From NCBI GenBank assembly GCA_013298205.1, contig JAAFJZ010000194.1, positions 1 to 5,525 on the forward strand: 5,525 bases of DNA, written 5' to 3'. Both the position numbers and the translations under genes were made by a program. This document shows positions 1 through 5,525 of this stretch, piece after piece. Numbering within the stretch: the stretch's first letter is position 1; each line of letters begins with the position of its first letter. The notes under the pieces are model-generated. The model saw nothing but the letters and a program-made list of their open reading frames with translations, was not told the origin of the DNA and did not search any database. Source of the stretch: Cytophagales bacterium (GTDB lineage: Bacteria; Bacteroidota; Bacteroidia; Cytophagales; UBA9547).

Positions 1-358
1 AGCCTCTTTTAGCAATTATGGAACGGGCGTAAGTATTTTTGCTCCAGGTGAGCAAGTATTTTCTATAAAACCCGAAAATAAAACTGAAACTTCTGATGGA
101 ACTAGCTTTGCTTCTCCGATTGTGGCAGGTACAGTTGCGCTCATTAAAGCCTATTATCCCGAGCTAAAAGCAGAAGAAATAGTTAAAATCATCTTAGAAA
201 GTGGCACAGATTTCTCAGCACTCAAAGTAAAAATCCCTTCAAATGGTAAAAGAAGAAAAAAAGCCAAATTCAACACTTTATGCCAATCAGGCAAAGTTTT
301 AAATGCTTTCAAAGCCATAGAAAAAGCTGAAAGCATTATTTCAAAAGGTGGAAATTAA
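1..358 (+). CDS. Subtilisin-family (S8) serine protease, C-terminal end only
   Basis: This is the 3' end of a subtilase gene whose start lies left of the window; 118 complete codons are visible, the first at base 2, with a TAA stop at 356-358. The protein would hydrolyse peptide bonds through an Asp-His-Ser triad. Only the serine segment is present: GTSFASP, with the catalytic serine codon at 104-106, followed by the helix IVAGTVALIKAYYPEL that is typical of S8 enzymes. The segment before it (SNYGTGVSIFAPGEQV) is the usual strand region ahead of the serine. After the catalytic domain comes a short basic stretch (KRRKKAK) and then SGKVLNAFKAIEKA, a closing helix common in Bacteroidota S8 proteases. 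No type IX secretion C-terminal domain follows; the protein simply ends. The signal peptide, if any, is outside the window, so its location is unknown. ligA starts 14 bases downstream on the same strand. Family assignment is confident; the substrate is unknown. Confidence 0.93.
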   Translation, partial: ASFSNYGTGVSIFAPGEQVFSIKPENKTETSDGTSFASPIVAGTVALIKAYYPELKAEEIVKIILESGTDFSALKVKIPSNGKRRKKAKFNTLCQSGKVLNAFKAIEKAESIISKGGN

Positions 359-372
359 ACAATATAATTTTT

Positions 373-2424
373 ATGACTACCGAAACTGCATTACAAAAAA
401 TCAATCAACTTACAGATAGGCTCAATTTCCTTAATTTTCAATACTATAACCAAAGTATTTCAGAAATTAGCGATTTTGATTTCGATCAATTATTAAAGGA
501 ATTAGAAATTCTCGAAAGCCAATTTCCTCAATTTAAAAGAGACGATTCACCAAGCCAGAGAGTAGGTGGAAGCATAGCCAAAAATTTTGAAACTGTAATT
601 CATCGTTTCCCAATGCTTTCTTTGGGAAATACCTATTCTGAAGATGAAATAAAGGATTTTGACGAAAGGGTAAAAAAAGCCTTGCCAAACGAGCCAATAG
701 CATACACTTGTGAGCAAAAATTTGATGGTGTAGCCATAAGCATTACCTACAAAAACGGAATTTTATCTCGTGCCGTAACCCGTGGAGATGGGCAAAAAGG
801 TGATGATGTAACGGCAAATGTAAAAACGATTAAAAAAATTCCGCTTCAAATTTTTGCTGAGAATGTTCCTAAAGAATTTGAAGTGCGGGGAGAAATTTAC
901 CTTTCTCTTTCCGAATTTGAAAAACTCAATAAAGAAAAAGCTGAAATGGGTGAAGCTTTGATGGCAAACCCTAGAAATACCGCTTCTGGCACTTTGAAAA
1001 TGCAAGATTCGGGCATGGTGGCAAAAAGAAACCTAGATTGCTATGTTTATAGTTTTTTATGTGAAGAAAACATCTTCCCTACCCATATTTCAGCTTTAGA
1101 AAGTTTAAAAAACTGGGGGTTTCCGGTTTCTCAAACTTACCAAAAGTGTGAATCTATCGAAGAGATTTTTTCTTATATTCAAAATTGGTCTAGCAAAAGG
1201 CATGATTTGCCGCTCTTTACCGATGGAGTTGTAATCAAAGTCAATGACTTTAAGCAACAAAATGAATTGGGAATGACGGCAAAAAGTCCTAGATGGGCTA
1301 TCGCTTACAAATACCCTTCAGAAAAAGTTTTTACATTGCTCAAATCTGTAAGCTATCAAGTAGGCAGAACAGGTGCTATAACGCCTGTAGCTAATTTAGA
1401 ACCCGTACAACTTGGAGGAACGACAGTAAAAAGAGCGAGTTTACACAATGCCAATGAAATAGAGCGTTTGGATTTGAGGCTCAATGATTATGTAAAAGTA
1501 GAAAAAGGCGGAGAGATTATTCCTAAAATTTCGGGTGTAGATTTAGAAAGAAGGGCATCAGGAGCTGAAAAAATAGGATTTATAAGCCATTGCCCAGAAT
1601 GTGGCACTTTACTTGTGCGCAAAGAGGGTGAAGCCCAACATTATTGCAGCAATGAAAAAGATTGCCCTCCACAAATAAAAGGTAGGTTAGAGCACTTTAT
1701 ACATCGCAAAGCCATGAACATAGATAGTTTGGGTGAAGGCAAAATAGAAGTACTTTTTGAAAACGGATTGGTAAAAAAGCCTTCCGATTTATATATTTTG
1801 AGTTATGAAAAACTGATTGGCTTAGAGAAATCTATCTTAGATATAGAATCGGGAACAGAAAAAAAAGTGAGCTTTCGTGAAAAAACGGTAAATAATTTAT
1901 TGGAAGCGATAGAAAAGTCAAAGGAAAATCCATTTAAAAATGTTTTATTTGCACTTGGAATCCGATTTGTAGGTGCAACAGTTGCAGAAAAATTGGCTCA
2001 CTATTTTACCAATATTGATGCCTTGATTCAAGCCGATGAAGCTACTCTATTGCAAGTGCCAGATATTGGAGAGCGAATTGTCAATAGCTTAAAAGAATAT
2101 TTCTCTCAAGCCGAAAATCTACAAATGATTGAAGACTTGAAAGCCGCAGGTCTCAAGTTATATTCTGATAATGAGCCGATTATATCAGAATCTCAAAAAC
2201 TAGAAGGTTTGAGTTTTGTGGTTTCGGGTGTGTTTGAAAAGTTTAGTCGAGAAGAAATTACAGCTAAAATTATAGCCAATGGTGGGCGCATACTTTCAGG
2301 CGTTTCGGCTAAATTAAATTACTTGCTTGCGGGGCAAAATATGGGCCCAGCTAAAATGGAAAAAGCTGAAAAATTAGGAGTAAAACTGCTCTCAGAAGAA
2401 GAATTATTAAAAATGTTAGAATAG
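373..2424 (+). CDS. ligA: NAD+-dependent DNA ligase LigA
   Basis: LigA seals nicks in duplex DNA using NAD+ and is the replicative ligase of bacteria, also acting in repair. The 683 residues give a full-length enzyme with all domains in order. Domain Ia (about 1-70) holds the NMN-binding face, with SDFDFDQLLKELE. The adenylation domain (about 71-315) has the nucleophilic lysine K116 in KFDG, FEVRGEIYL (R172, E174), ANPRNTASGTLK, DGVVIKV (D284, K289) and SPRWAIAYKYP (K313). An OB fold follows (about 316-400). A four-cysteine zinc finger comes next (C407, C410, C425, C431; spacing C-x2-C-x14-C-x5-C). The helix-hairpin-helix region spans about 436-600. A BRCT domain (about 607-683) contains LEGLSFVVSGVF and the GG turn. 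In domain Ia, Tyr and Phe replace the E. coli His23 and Tyr35; I regard these as normal family variation. The ATG at 373 gives the expected N-terminus; no Shine-Dalgarno is seen, only an AT-rich leader. dapA follows after 6 bases. Confidence 0.98.
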   Translation: MTTETALQKINQLTDRLNFLNFQYYNQSISEISDFDFDQLLKELEILESQFPQFKRDDSPSQRVGGSIAKNFETVIHRFPMLSLGNTYSEDEIKDFDERVKKALPNEPIAYTCEQKFDGVAISITYKNGILSRAVTRGDGQKGDDVTANVKTIKKIPLQIFAENVPKEFEVRGEIYLSLSEFEKLNKEKAEMGEALMANPRNTASGTLKMQDSGMVAKRNLDCYVYSFLCEENIFPTHISALESLKNWGFPVSQTYQKCESIEEIFSYIQNWSSKRHDLPLFTDGVVIKVNDFKQQNELGMTAKSPRWAIAYKYPSEKVFTLLKSVSYQVGRTGAITPVANLEPVQLGGTTVKRASLHNANEIERLDLRLNDYVKVEKGGEIIPKISGVDLERRASGAEKIGFISHCPECGTLLVRKEGEAQHYCSNEKDCPPQIKGRLEHFIHRKAMNIDSLGEGKIEVLFENGLVKKPSDLYILSYEKLIGLEKSILDIESGTEKKVSFREKTVNNLLEAIEKSKENPFKNVLFALGIRFVGATVAEKLAHYFTNIDALIQADEATLLQVPDIGERIVNSLKEYFSQAENLQMIEDLKAAGLKLYSDNEPIISESQKLEGLSFVVSGVFEKFSREEITAKIIANGGRILSGVSAKLNYLLAGQNMGPAKMEKAEKLGVKLLSEEELLKMLE

Positions 2425-2430
2425 AAAAAA

Positions 2431-3315
2431 ATGTTTGATTACAAAGGTACAGGTGTAGCATTGCTTACTCCATTTGAGGAGAACTTTAAAATTGATTTTT
2501 CAGGTTTAAAAAAACTAATTGATTACACTTCTTCACAAGGAGCTGATTATCTTGTGGTTCATGGCACTACAGGCGAACCATCTACAACGAGTTTGAGCGA
2601 AAAAAAGGAGATTTTAGAATTTGTAAAAAACCAAAATAGCAAAAAACTGCCTATAGTTGTAGGTTTGGGTGGCAATAACACAGAAGAGGTCATACAAAAC
2701 TTTTCTGAATACAATTTTTCAGGCGTTTCAGCTATTCTTTCAGTTGGACCTTATTACAACAAACCTTCACAAGAGGGATATTACAGGCATTTTTCTGCCA
2801 TTGCTGAAAAATCGCCTGTACCTGTAATCGTATATAATGTGCCTGGGCGCACGGGTTCAAGCATTTCAGCTTCTACCATCAGCAAACTTGCTCAGCATGG
2901 CAATATCAAAGCGATAAAAGAAGCTTCTGGCGATATGGTGCAGTGCATGGAAATCATGGCAAAAAAACCTAGCGATTTTCAGCTGATAGCTGGAGACGAT
3001 TTGCTCACTCTACCTATGATGTCTATCGGGGGCGTAGGTTCTATTTCTGTTTTAGGCAATATTATCCCGAAATTATATAGTGAAATGATCAATTTAGGAC
3101 TTCAAAATAAATTTAGCGAAGCTTCAAAATTATTATTTAAAATGCTAGAGCTTAATCCTTTACTATATGTAGAAGGCAATCCTGTTGGAGCCAAAAAAGC
3201 TTTGTCTTGTTTGCAAATTTGCAAAAACATTGTTCGTTTGCCATTGGCAGAAACTTCACCGGAATTGGGAGAAAAAATCGAAACTGCGATTTACAATTTA
3301 GGCATAAAGTTATAG
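2431..3315 (+). CDS. dapA: 4-hydroxy-tetrahydrodipicolinate synthase DapA
   Basis: DapA condenses pyruvate with L-aspartate semialdehyde to 4-hydroxy-tetrahydrodipicolinate, the first committed step to meso-diaminopimelate (peptidoglycan) and lysine; it is a cytosolic class I aldolase. The 294 residues match the family's usual length and TIM-barrel fold. Visible active-site features are GTTGE with T46 and T47, PYYNKPSQEG with Y109 (the tyrosine donated across the dimer), VYNVPGRTG with Y135 and R140, and IKAIKEASGD with the Schiff-base lysine K163. Residue matches to the E. coli enzyme are offset by +2. At the lysine-inhibition site, N82, E86 and Y108 are kept, but E. coli His53 and His56 become L55 and K58, so feedback inhibition may be weak; this is inference. 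The ATG lies 6 bases (all A) after the ligA stop, without a Shine-Dalgarno, which suggests co-transcription with ligA. It converges on the photolyase gene. Confidence 0.97.
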   Translation: MFDYKGTGVALLTPFEENFKIDFSGLKKLIDYTSSQGADYLVVHGTTGEPSTTSLSEKKEILEFVKNQNSKKLPIVVGLGGNNTEEVIQNFSEYNFSGVSAILSVGPYYNKPSQEGYYRHFSAIAEKSPVPVIVYNVPGRTGSSISASTISKLAQHGNIKAIKEASGDMVQCMEIMAKKPSDFQLIAGDDLLTLPMMSIGGVGSISVLGNIIPKLYSEMINLGLQNKFSEASKLLFKMLELNPLLYVEGNPVGAKKALSCLQICKNIVRLPLAETSPELGEKIETAIYNLGIKL

Positions 3316-3323
3316 TTGCTTTT

Positions 3324-3356
3324 AAAAAATTGGCTAAATTTCAAAGAAATCAACCA
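3324..3356 (-). terminator. Weak candidate terminator between convergent dapA and photolyase genes
   Basis: On the - strand a 5-bp stem (ATTTC/GAAAT, + positions 3338-3342 and 3346-3350, loop 3343-3345) sits inside an outer 3-bp TGG/CCA pairing (3331-3333 with 3354-3356). It is followed by ATTTTTT (the complement of the A-run at 3324-3329). It overlaps the photolyase stop codon (TGA, 3350-3352). Read on the + strand, the same hairpin could help end the dapA transcript, though the T-run there is poorer. The stem is short and AT-rich with an internal loop, so this is tentative. It is the only terminator-like structure in the 34 bases between the two genes. Confidence 0.33.
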
Positions 3357-4846
3357 TTTATTAAATTCAAATATGTTTTAGCATTTGATAAATGCTTGTT
3401 TTTCTTTTCAGCATCCATTTTGTCAAACGTACCAACGAGCATTCCCAATCGTGGGTTTTGTAAGAAAAAGGTTCTTTGTTTGTCCATAAAATGCCAAAAT
3501 AAACCATCCCAAATATTTTGCCAATTTCCTTTTTCGTAATTACTCATTTTCATAATGTAGTTACTTCCACTTATATATGGTTTTGTGGTCATTTTTCCGC
3601 CATCGGCAAACTGCGTCATGCCATACACATTGGGAACCATTACCCAATCATAAGCATCGACATACATTTCCATAAACCATTGATAGACTTCGTTGGGGTC
3701 GAATTCGCAAAGGAGCATAAAATTTCCTAAAACCATCAGTCGCTCGATGTGATGATTGTAACCCGATTTTAAGAGTTTTTTTATGCAATCATCCAAAGGG
3801 ATAATTCCGGTAGTTCCATCGTAAAAACTTTTGGGTATTTTTCGAGTAAAACCCCAATAATTTTTTGTGCGTTGATACACGTGTTCACGCTCATATACAA
3901 CTCGAATAAACTCACGCCAACCCAAAATTTGCCTTACAAATCCTTCGAGCGAATTTAACGGAATTTCGTTTTTTGTAGCATAATTTAACGTAGCATCAAT
4001 AATTTGCTGTGGCAGGAGCAAACCAACATTCAACATCGGAGTCAAAACACTATGATATAAAATGGGTTCTCGGTTTACCATTGCATCTTCATAAATTCCA
4101 AAATTTAAGAAGCGTTGATTCAAAAAATTTTCGAGCCATTGTTCAGCTTCTAAGAATGTTGTTGGATAAAATAGTTGTTCTTTATTACCAAACGGAGATG
4201 CAGATTCGCCAAAATTATCAGTAAAATTTTGAGTTACATATTTCGAAGCTTCCGCTACATATTTATTTTCTTTTGGAAATGAATATGTAGGAATAATTTC
4301 GTTTTTTGGAAATTTACTTCTGTTATCGGCATCGAAAGTCCATTTTCCTCCCACAGGTTTACCATCGGATTCTAGTAATATTTTTCGTTTTTTTCGTTGC
4401 CACGTATAAAAATCGGTTTGGAAATATGTTTTTTTAGTTTGAAAATATTCAGTAATATCTGCCATTGAATTCAAAAAATTTGGCGTTTGATATTCTTTCA
4501 ATTCAACACCAAATTTGGCACAAGCTGTTTCTAATCTTTTGTTTAATAAAAAATCAACAACTTCAACAAAATGTATTTTTTTGCATCCATCTTTTGCCAA
4601 TTGTTCGATAAGTTTACGAATATCGGACTGCTCATTTGTACTTTCTATATAGCTGATTTCTAGGTTTTTAGCTACTAAAAAATCTTTATAAAACTGCATC
4701 GTAGCCCGATGCAGTTTTAGTTTTTGTTTATGAAATTTATATTGTTTGAAATAGAGAAATTCTTCTACCAAAATCACATTTCGGGTAGAATCAATACACG
4801 GATTTTCTTTATATAATTGATGCGGAAAGACTAAACTTATCTCCAA
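3350..4846 (-). CDS. Photolyase/cryptochrome-family protein (DPRP, FeS-BCP-related, without Fe-S cysteines)
   Basis: This 498-residue flavoprotein belongs to the deoxyribodipyrimidine-photolyase-related family, whose studied members are prokaryotic (6-4) photolyases and related cryptochromes. They bind FAD and an antenna pigment and use blue light to repair UV lesions or to signal. The N-terminal Rossmann part (about 1-130) begins ISLVFPHQL and has HKQKLKLHRATM (39-50). GGKWTFDADNRSKFP (166-180) follows. The all-helical FAD domain holds ILGWREFIR (307-315), NYWGFTRKIP (329-338), GYNHHIERLMVLGNF (362-376, with the His365-His366 pair), VPNVYGMTQFADGG (404-417) and TKPYISGSNYIMKMSNY (421-437). 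The segment that carries the Cys cluster in FeS-BCP enzymes reads EKGNWQNIWDGLFWHF (438-453) with no cysteine. The start is the TTG at 4844-4846: an in-frame stop lies two codons upstream (an ATT between), and the first ATG (Met50) would remove the first strand of the fold. Arginine codons differ from the neighbours (8 of 18 are CGA). Repair specificity cannot be read from sequence, so no gene symbol is given. Confidence 0.93.
   Translation of the reverse strand: MEISLVFPHQLYKENPCIDSTRNVILVEEFLYFKQYKFHKQKLKLHRATMQFYKDFLVAKNLEISYIESTNEQSDIRKLIEQLAKDGCKKIHFVEVVDFLLNKRLETACAKFGVELKEYQTPNFLNSMADITEYFQTKKTYFQTDFYTWQRKKRKILLESDGKPVGGKWTFDADNRSKFPKNEIIPTYSFPKENKYVAEASKYVTQNFTDNFGESASPFGNKEQLFYPTTFLEAEQWLENFLNQRFLNFGIYEDAMVNREPILYHSVLTPMLNVGLLLPQQIIDATLNYATKNEIPLNSLEGFVRQILGWREFIRVVYEREHVYQRTKNYWGFTRKIPKSFYDGTTGIIPLDDCIKKLLKSGYNHHIERLMVLGNFMLLCEFDPNEVYQWFMEMYVDAYDWVMVPNVYGMTQFADGGKMTTKPYISGSNYIMKMSNYEKGNWQNIWDGLFWHFMDKQRTFFLQNPRLGMLVGTFDKMDAEKKNKHLSNAKTYLNLING
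4689..4719. repeat. 13-bp perfect inverted repeat inside the photolyase gene
   Basis: The arms TAAAACTGCATCG (4689-4701) and CGATGCAGTTTTA (4707-4719) are exact reverse complements around a 5-base loop, TAGCC. The stem could form in RNA from either strand. On the + strand it is followed by GTTTTTG, and on the - strand the 3' arm ends in TTTTATAAAGATTTTTT, so both readings resemble an intrinsic terminator. It lies about 130-155 bases into the photolyase coding region and encodes part of the conserved KLHRATMQF segment, so the reading frame is intact across it. No second copy was seen in the window. Its role is unknown. Confidence 0.8.
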
Positions 4847-4857
4847 AATTTATAGAT

Positions 4858-4898
4858 TTTTCAAATTAAAACGATTTGAAAAGTAGAAATGTTTGAAA
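4858..4898 (-). promoter_or_regulatory. Dyad and three TTTGAAA boxes upstream of the photolyase gene (candidate operator)
   Basis: TTTTCAAAT (4858-4866) and ATTTGAAAA (4874-4882) form a perfect 9-bp inverted repeat with a 7-base spacer. A third TTTGAAA lies at 4892-4898. The cores start at 4859 (inverted), 4875 and 4892, so they are 16 and 17 bases apart. The array ends 11 bases before the TTG start codon and begins just after the cmk terminator, so it fills the short region where the photolyase promoter must lie. It could be a binding site for a regulator or an RNA hairpin in the leader. I could not recognise a clear Bacteroidota promoter (TTG and TAnnTTTG elements) within it. The inverted repeat itself is certain; the regulatory role is inferred. 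Confidence 0.45.
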
Positions 4899-4902
4899 GT
4901 TT

Positions 4903-4940
4903 AAAAAAGAGGATTTTCAGCCTAAAATTGCTCTCTTTTT
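4903..4940 (-). terminator. Rho-independent terminator after cmk
   Basis: Read on the - strand, AAAAAGAG (+ 4933-4940) pairs perfectly over 8 bp with CTCTTTTT (+ 4904-4911). Inside it, ATTTT pairs with AAAAT (4924-4928 with 4913-4917) around a 6-base loop (4918-4923). The 3' arm ends in a run of six T (4903-4908). It begins 22 bases after the cmk stop codon and ends 56 bases before the photolyase start, which places it well to end the cmk transcript and separate the two genes. The stem is AT-rich, so its strength is uncertain. Confidence 0.6.
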
Positions 4941-4962
4941 CATCCATTCGTAAGCTAATGGT

Positions 4963-5525
4963 TTATGAAATCATTTTACTTACAGCAAGGTTAAGAACAT
5001 ATTCTACTTGCTCATCAAAAGCCAAAAAAGTAGTGTCCATCAAATAGGCATCATTGGGTTTTACAAGCGGACTATCTTCTCTTGAGCTGTCTATTCTATC
5101 TCTCTCCGTAAGATTGTGCTTGATATCGTCTAAATTGACACTTTGTTTCTTTTCAAAATATTCTAATTGTCTTCTAAAAGCCCTTACATCTAAATCGGCT
5201 GTAAAAAATACTTTCAATTCCGCATCAGGAAAAACTACACTCCCAATGTCTCTTCCCTCCATAACCAATCCTTTTTTTTTACCCATTTTTTGCTGTAAAC
5301 CAACCATTGATCTTCTAATTTCGGGAATGGCACTAAAACGGCTCACTTCGTTTGAAATGTACATTTTCCTAATTTCGTTTTCTACATTTTGGTTGTTGAG
5401 GTAAATTTCGCTTTTGCCTATTTTAGGGTTGAAAATAAATGAAAGATGAATTTTGTCTAAAGCTTCTTTTATTCCCTTTGGGTTGGTAAGATTGACGAAG
5501 TTTTCTAAAAAATAATATGTTACAG
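4963..5525 (-). CDS. cmk: Cytidylate kinase (CMP/dCMP kinase), N-terminus outside the window
   Basis: Cmk transfers phosphate from ATP to CMP or dCMP in the cytosol, feeding CTP, lipid precursor and DNA synthesis. The frame is open to the window edge, giving 187 codons counting the stop TAA at 4963-4965. An ATG at 5362-5364 exists, but coding similarity continues upstream of it (DKIHLSFIFNPKIG, EIYLNNQNVENEIRKM), so it is an internal methionine and not the start. The P-loop (GxxGSGKST type) and first helix, roughly 45-50 residues, lie beyond base 5525. Numbering from the first complete codon, the visible motifs are IRRSMVGLQQKMG, MEGRDIGSVVFPDAELK (Arg91 and Asp92 in the GRDIG turn that binds the nucleotide), RRQLE, and the lid segment ERDRIDSSREDSPL with its RDxxDxxR arginines. 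The length and motifs fit the Bacteroidota form. No frameshift is seen. Arginine codons are mainly AGA (8 of 11). Confidence 0.96.
   Translation of the reverse strand, partial: VTYYFLENFVNLTNPKGIKEALDKIHLSFIFNPKIGKSEIYLNNQNVENEIRKMYISNEVSRFSAIPEIRRSMVGLQQKMGKKKGLVMEGRDIGSVVFPDAELKVFFTADLDVRAFRRQLEYFEKKQSVNLDDIKHNLTERDRIDSSREDSPLVKPNDAYLMDTTFLAFDEQVEYVLNLAVSKMIS

Noticed and set aside
251..268. Basic KRRKKAK stretch near the protease C-terminus as a special signal
   Set aside because: It is a short lysine-rich loop in an AT-rich genome, with no known signal of this type in S8 proteases.
442..489. Loss of the NMN-contacting His and Tyr in LigA domain Ia
   Set aside because: Tyr and Phe at these positions occur in many working LigA enzymes, and all other motifs are intact.
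2162..2191. A 9-bp inverted repeat (ATTCTGATA/TATCAGAAT, 12-base loop) inside ligA
   Set aside because: It has a long loop, no T-run and lies between the HhH and BRCT regions; one such match is expected by chance in AT-rich sequence of this length.
2294..2733. Two near-identical 17-base stretches (2294-2310 in ligA and 2717-2733 in dapA, one mismatch)
   Set aside because: Both encode SGVSA in unrelated conserved contexts; it is a single coincidence with no further copies or flanking similarity.
3207..3539. A 110-codon + strand reading frame across the dapA and photolyase gene ends
   Set aside because: It overlaps two well-supported genes in other frames and shows no recognisable protein features; it is a chance frame.
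4963..5364. A 133-residue reading frame starting at the ATG at 5362-5364, as a complete gene
   Set aside because: The same frame stays open and cytidylate kinase-like up to the window edge; the ATG is internal to cmk.
5054..5404. A 116-codon + strand reading frame opposite cmk
   Set aside because: It is the antisense of conserved cmk codons with no recognisable motif of its own.

Overview
The window is an ordinary-looking piece of an AT-rich bacterial chromosome, most likely from the Bacteroidota. The assignment rests on the AT-rich codons, the absence of Shine-Dalgarno sequences before ligA and dapA, the style of the S8 protease tail, and the variants seen in LigA, DapA and Cmk. It is an inference from these traits, not a database match.

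Layout. The left half reads on the + strand: the 3' end of a subtilisin-family (S8) serine protease (1-358), then after 14 bases a complete NAD+-dependent DNA ligase ligA (373-2424), then after 6 bases a complete dapA (2431-3315). The tight spacing suggests one transcript. The right half reads on the - strand: a complete gene for a photolyase/cryptochrome of the DPRP (FeS-BCP-related) family (3350-4846), and upstream of it the 3' part of cytidylate kinase cmk (4963-5525), which runs off the window. dapA and the photolyase gene converge with 34 bases between them.

Non-coding signals. A hairpin with a U-run follows cmk (4903-4940), so the photolyase gene is probably transcribed separately. Just upstream of the photolyase start lies a 9-bp inverted repeat (4858-4882), which with a further box forms three evenly spaced TTTGAAA-type sites. 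A weaker terminator candidate lies at the convergent gene ends (3324-3356). A 13-bp perfect inverted repeat with a 5-base loop lies inside the photolyase coding region (4689-4719).

How the genes fit together. ligA (replication and repair), dapA (lysine and meso-diaminopimelate synthesis) and cmk (CMP/dCMP phosphorylation) are housekeeping genes. The photolyase is the accessory element: it lacks the cysteine ligands of the [4Fe-4S] cluster that characterises its best-studied relatives, starts at a non-ATG codon, has its own upstream dyad, and uses arginine codons differently from its neighbours. No mobile element, CRISPR array, RNA gene or wholly new system was seen. Every stretch longer than about 120 bases is covered by a gene.
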